Assembly (NCBI GenBank): GCA_008931825.1 | Contig: QXVZ01027330.1 | Location: 38,579 to 102,578, forward strand | Origin: Phallusia fumigata | Taxonomy: Eukaryota; Chordata; Ascidiacea; Phlebobranchia; Ascidiidae | Direction of reading: 5' to 3' | Length of the DNA: 64,000 bases | In this document: piece after piece, positions 61,922 to 64,000 of the stretch | Position numbering within the stretch: the first letter of the stretch is position 1 | How the letters are laid out: every line of letters begins with the position of its first letter | Notes under the pieces: model-generated | Seen by the model: only the letters and a program-made list of their open reading frames with translations | Told to the model about the DNA's origin: nothing | Database searches by the model: none | Made by a program: the position numbers and the translations under genes

Positions 61922-62278
61922 ACTGTAAAGATGTCGAAACGACGATCTGTTAATCACATCGAAAAACCTTTCAAATTCAACCACCAGAAAATGTCAATTG
62001 CAACGTCAGAAACTTGTAAAATAGGGACGTTAAAATCACAGTCACCTTTTCACATCAAAAAACCTTTCAATATCAACGTACAGAAACCAAAATTTCAACN
62101 ACTGTAAAGATGTCGAAACGACGATCTGTTAATCACATCGAAAAACCTTTCAAATTCAACCACCAGAAAATGTCAATTGCAACGTCAGAAACTTGTTAAA
62201 TAGGGACGTTAAAATCACAGTCACCTTTTCACATCAAAAAACCTTTCAATATCAACGTACAGAAACCAAAATTTCAAC
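61922..62278. repeat. 178-bp direct duplication around a single N
   Basis: 61922-62099 and 62101-62278 are the same sequence except for one base (CTTGTAAAATAG versus CTTGTTAAATAG). The N at 62100 separates them. This is what two unmerged overlapping contig ends look like. Confidence 0.85.
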
Positions 62279-63219
62279 CAACCGTCGCAACCAAATGTCA
62301 ACGTTCAAACCACGTCGCAATGCCCGCTGAACCTTATAAAGAACTAAAACACGTGGCACAAAACACACACGAAAAATGCAATAACAAGAAAATAATCCCG
62401 ACTACAACCCGGTTGGCAGATTGGACGGCTGCCTACATAAGTTTCCTGACACGCACAATAAAAGCAAACTGTAAAATCCTAATCCCCAACACAAAACACG
62501 AACAACTAGTATAATCCAGGGCACAGACAATACATTACAACGAAACGACTTTATTATTTAGTATTCAATCTTAGAAAGAAAAAAGTGAAGGGAGTATTTG
62601 CTGCAAGTCAACTTTATCCAACACGGCACAAACATTAAGAAAGCACATTCGTCAAATATACTTATGTATTACAACGGGCTAATCATAAGGAGATTAGCTG
62701 ATAATATTCAAATGCTGTTTATGACAATATTGATCGTAAGTGTACGTGCTTTCAACTTTGTCAGCCCACTGGGTACCGTAAAAGGCGTTTGTTTTTCATG
62801 TAACTTGCAGGGATTATTAAAGATGGTAAATATGTTGCTCAGTATAAAAATCGACCGAACATGATTAAAAGCCAAAAAATAATGCGATTAAAATTTTGAA
62901 AGACAAAACATACCTTAAAAAACGAGAAAAATCTCATTCTGTTTTATAACAACTCAAGAAGGAATTCAGAGGCAATAAAACAGCAAATATCCACTCTAAC
63001 TGAATTATTTCAATGAAGTCCCCGACGGTATTTCATTAGATTAAACATCTACTTTTGGTCTGTGGTCAAACGGCACATTAGTCACCGCCATATGAAGAGC
63101 ACGCCGTTTTCAATCAGCCCAAAATCGTCATTTGTTATTGGGGGAACACTTGGTAATATTCACTTAAAATTCACACTTGCCAACGCTGTTACACATATTT
63201 GAAACAATGTGCGAGGACA

Positions 63220-63390
63220 TTTCTGCCGTACACATTTTCGATAAAATGTGCGCGCACATTTTAGTACTTGCACGTTTTCGATAAAATGTACACAAAATGT
63301 GCGCGCACATTTCAGTTCTTGCACATTTTGAAAAAAATGTGCACAAATTCTGCGCGTAAAAAATGTGTACAAAATGTGCGCGCACAGACG
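63220..63390. repeat. Cluster of TGTGCGCGCACA palindromes
   Basis: The 12-base perfect palindrome TGTGCGCGCACA occurs at 63247-63258, 63298-63309 and 63375-63386. Related words (AAAATGTGCACA, AAAATGTACACA) lie between them. Confidence 0.8.
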
Positions 63391-64000
63391 CCCTACTGCC
63401 ATTCTTGATCCTTTTCCCGTCTTCTCTAAATTAGATATTTGTGCAATGTTTTTTTCACAACATTGAACTTCCTAAATAAGCGCACTATTACAAAATTGAA
63501 AAAAAGTAAATAAAAAAATTGATTGTATTCGCAATAGTATTGTTTCATTTTTGGGGATAAAAAATTTTTTGTGCTCCCGAAGACACCACGTGTTAAGATT
63601 TTTTTGCACCGTGACAGCCACGTATCCCACGTTTCTCTTTTAAAATTGTTGCCAGCTGTTAGTTGATGGTAATTGCGTTGTCGTATATCCCCATTTTTAG
63701 CGATTAAATATCAGGTAAAGTAGGAAAATACTGCTTTTATAAAATGTTTGTGGAAATTTGCACACTGGACCTAGCTGTCGGGGTGGCCCGTAGCCCCGTA
63801 TGCTTGCAATATCCAAAACCGAACTTTGTGGCAGTTTTATCGTTAAATATCGAAAAAGCGGTCAACTAAACGATTTAAAACTTAAAAACAGCTGTAGGTT
63901 TTAACACATTAACAAAGTAACTTGTTACACTTCGACCATGCTTACTTTGTCCAGTCTGAAGGATGTGGCACTGCACTACAAAAAATAATGGCTCACTATC

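Larger units (their letters stand above)
61168..64000. other. Right end of the window, repeat-rich, no clear gene
   Basis: 61640-62320 is rich in CAACGTC/GACGTTG words and includes a duplicated segment at an N. 63220-63390 is a cluster of palindromes. Short open frames in between have no recognised content. Confidence 0.4.

Noticed and set aside
63160-63402. Minus-strand 80-codon frame with repeated CAHI/CART words
   Set aside because: The repetition comes from the palindrome cluster, not from protein selection.

Overview
The window looks like nuclear DNA of an invertebrate animal, most plausibly a tunicate (Ciona-like). The reasons are compact multi-exon genes with short AT-rich GT-AG introns, proteins whose best remembered matches are vertebrate genes but which are strongly diverged, and introns packed with short non-autonomous transposons. 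The species call is an inference. All gene models were spliced by hand from reading frame, GT/AG sites, phase continuity and remembered family motifs, so single exon edges may be off by a few bases.

Layout, left to right. 145-719 (+) holds the last two exons of an unrecognised gene. 2289-13724 (+) is LARP7, a 14-exon gene with La motif, RRM1 and C-terminal xRRM. 15651-28343 (+) is NUP153, 25 exons, with the pore-targeting N-terminus, six RanBP2-type zinc fingers, FG repeats and a basic C-terminus. 30169-34421 (+) encodes an unrecognised protein with a coiled coil and two C-terminal membrane segments; it carries an apparent one-base frameshift. 35426-41026 (-) is a secreted matrix metalloproteinase of 17 exons with two ShKT domains placed between the catalytic domain and a hemopexin propeller. 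42944-44398 (+) is a single-exon FLVCR/SLC49-type MFS transporter. 45013-50491 (+) is TAF5L, 13 exons. 53754-57799 (-) is COPS5 (CSN5), 10 exons, with an intact JAMM motif. 60637-61167 (+) is a possible small three-exon gene. The last 2.8 kb is repeat-rich and shows no convincing gene.

The genes do not form one pathway. LARP7 (7SK snRNP), NUP153 (nuclear basket), TAF5L (SAGA) and COPS5 (COP9 signalosome) are nuclear housekeeping genes; the metalloproteinase and the transporter act at the cell surface or outside the cell.

The repeats are unusually readable. Three short hAT-type elements have terminal inverted repeats and 8-bp target duplications, and one Mutator-like element has long inverted repeats and a perfect 9-bp duplication. 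A larger hairpin-capped family without target duplication, possibly Helitron-like, fills the LARP7, NUP153 and TAF5L introns, and one copy is nested inside another. There are also two SINE-like families, a LINE relic, a 101-bp satellite, a 32-bp minisatellite and two assembly joins marked by N.
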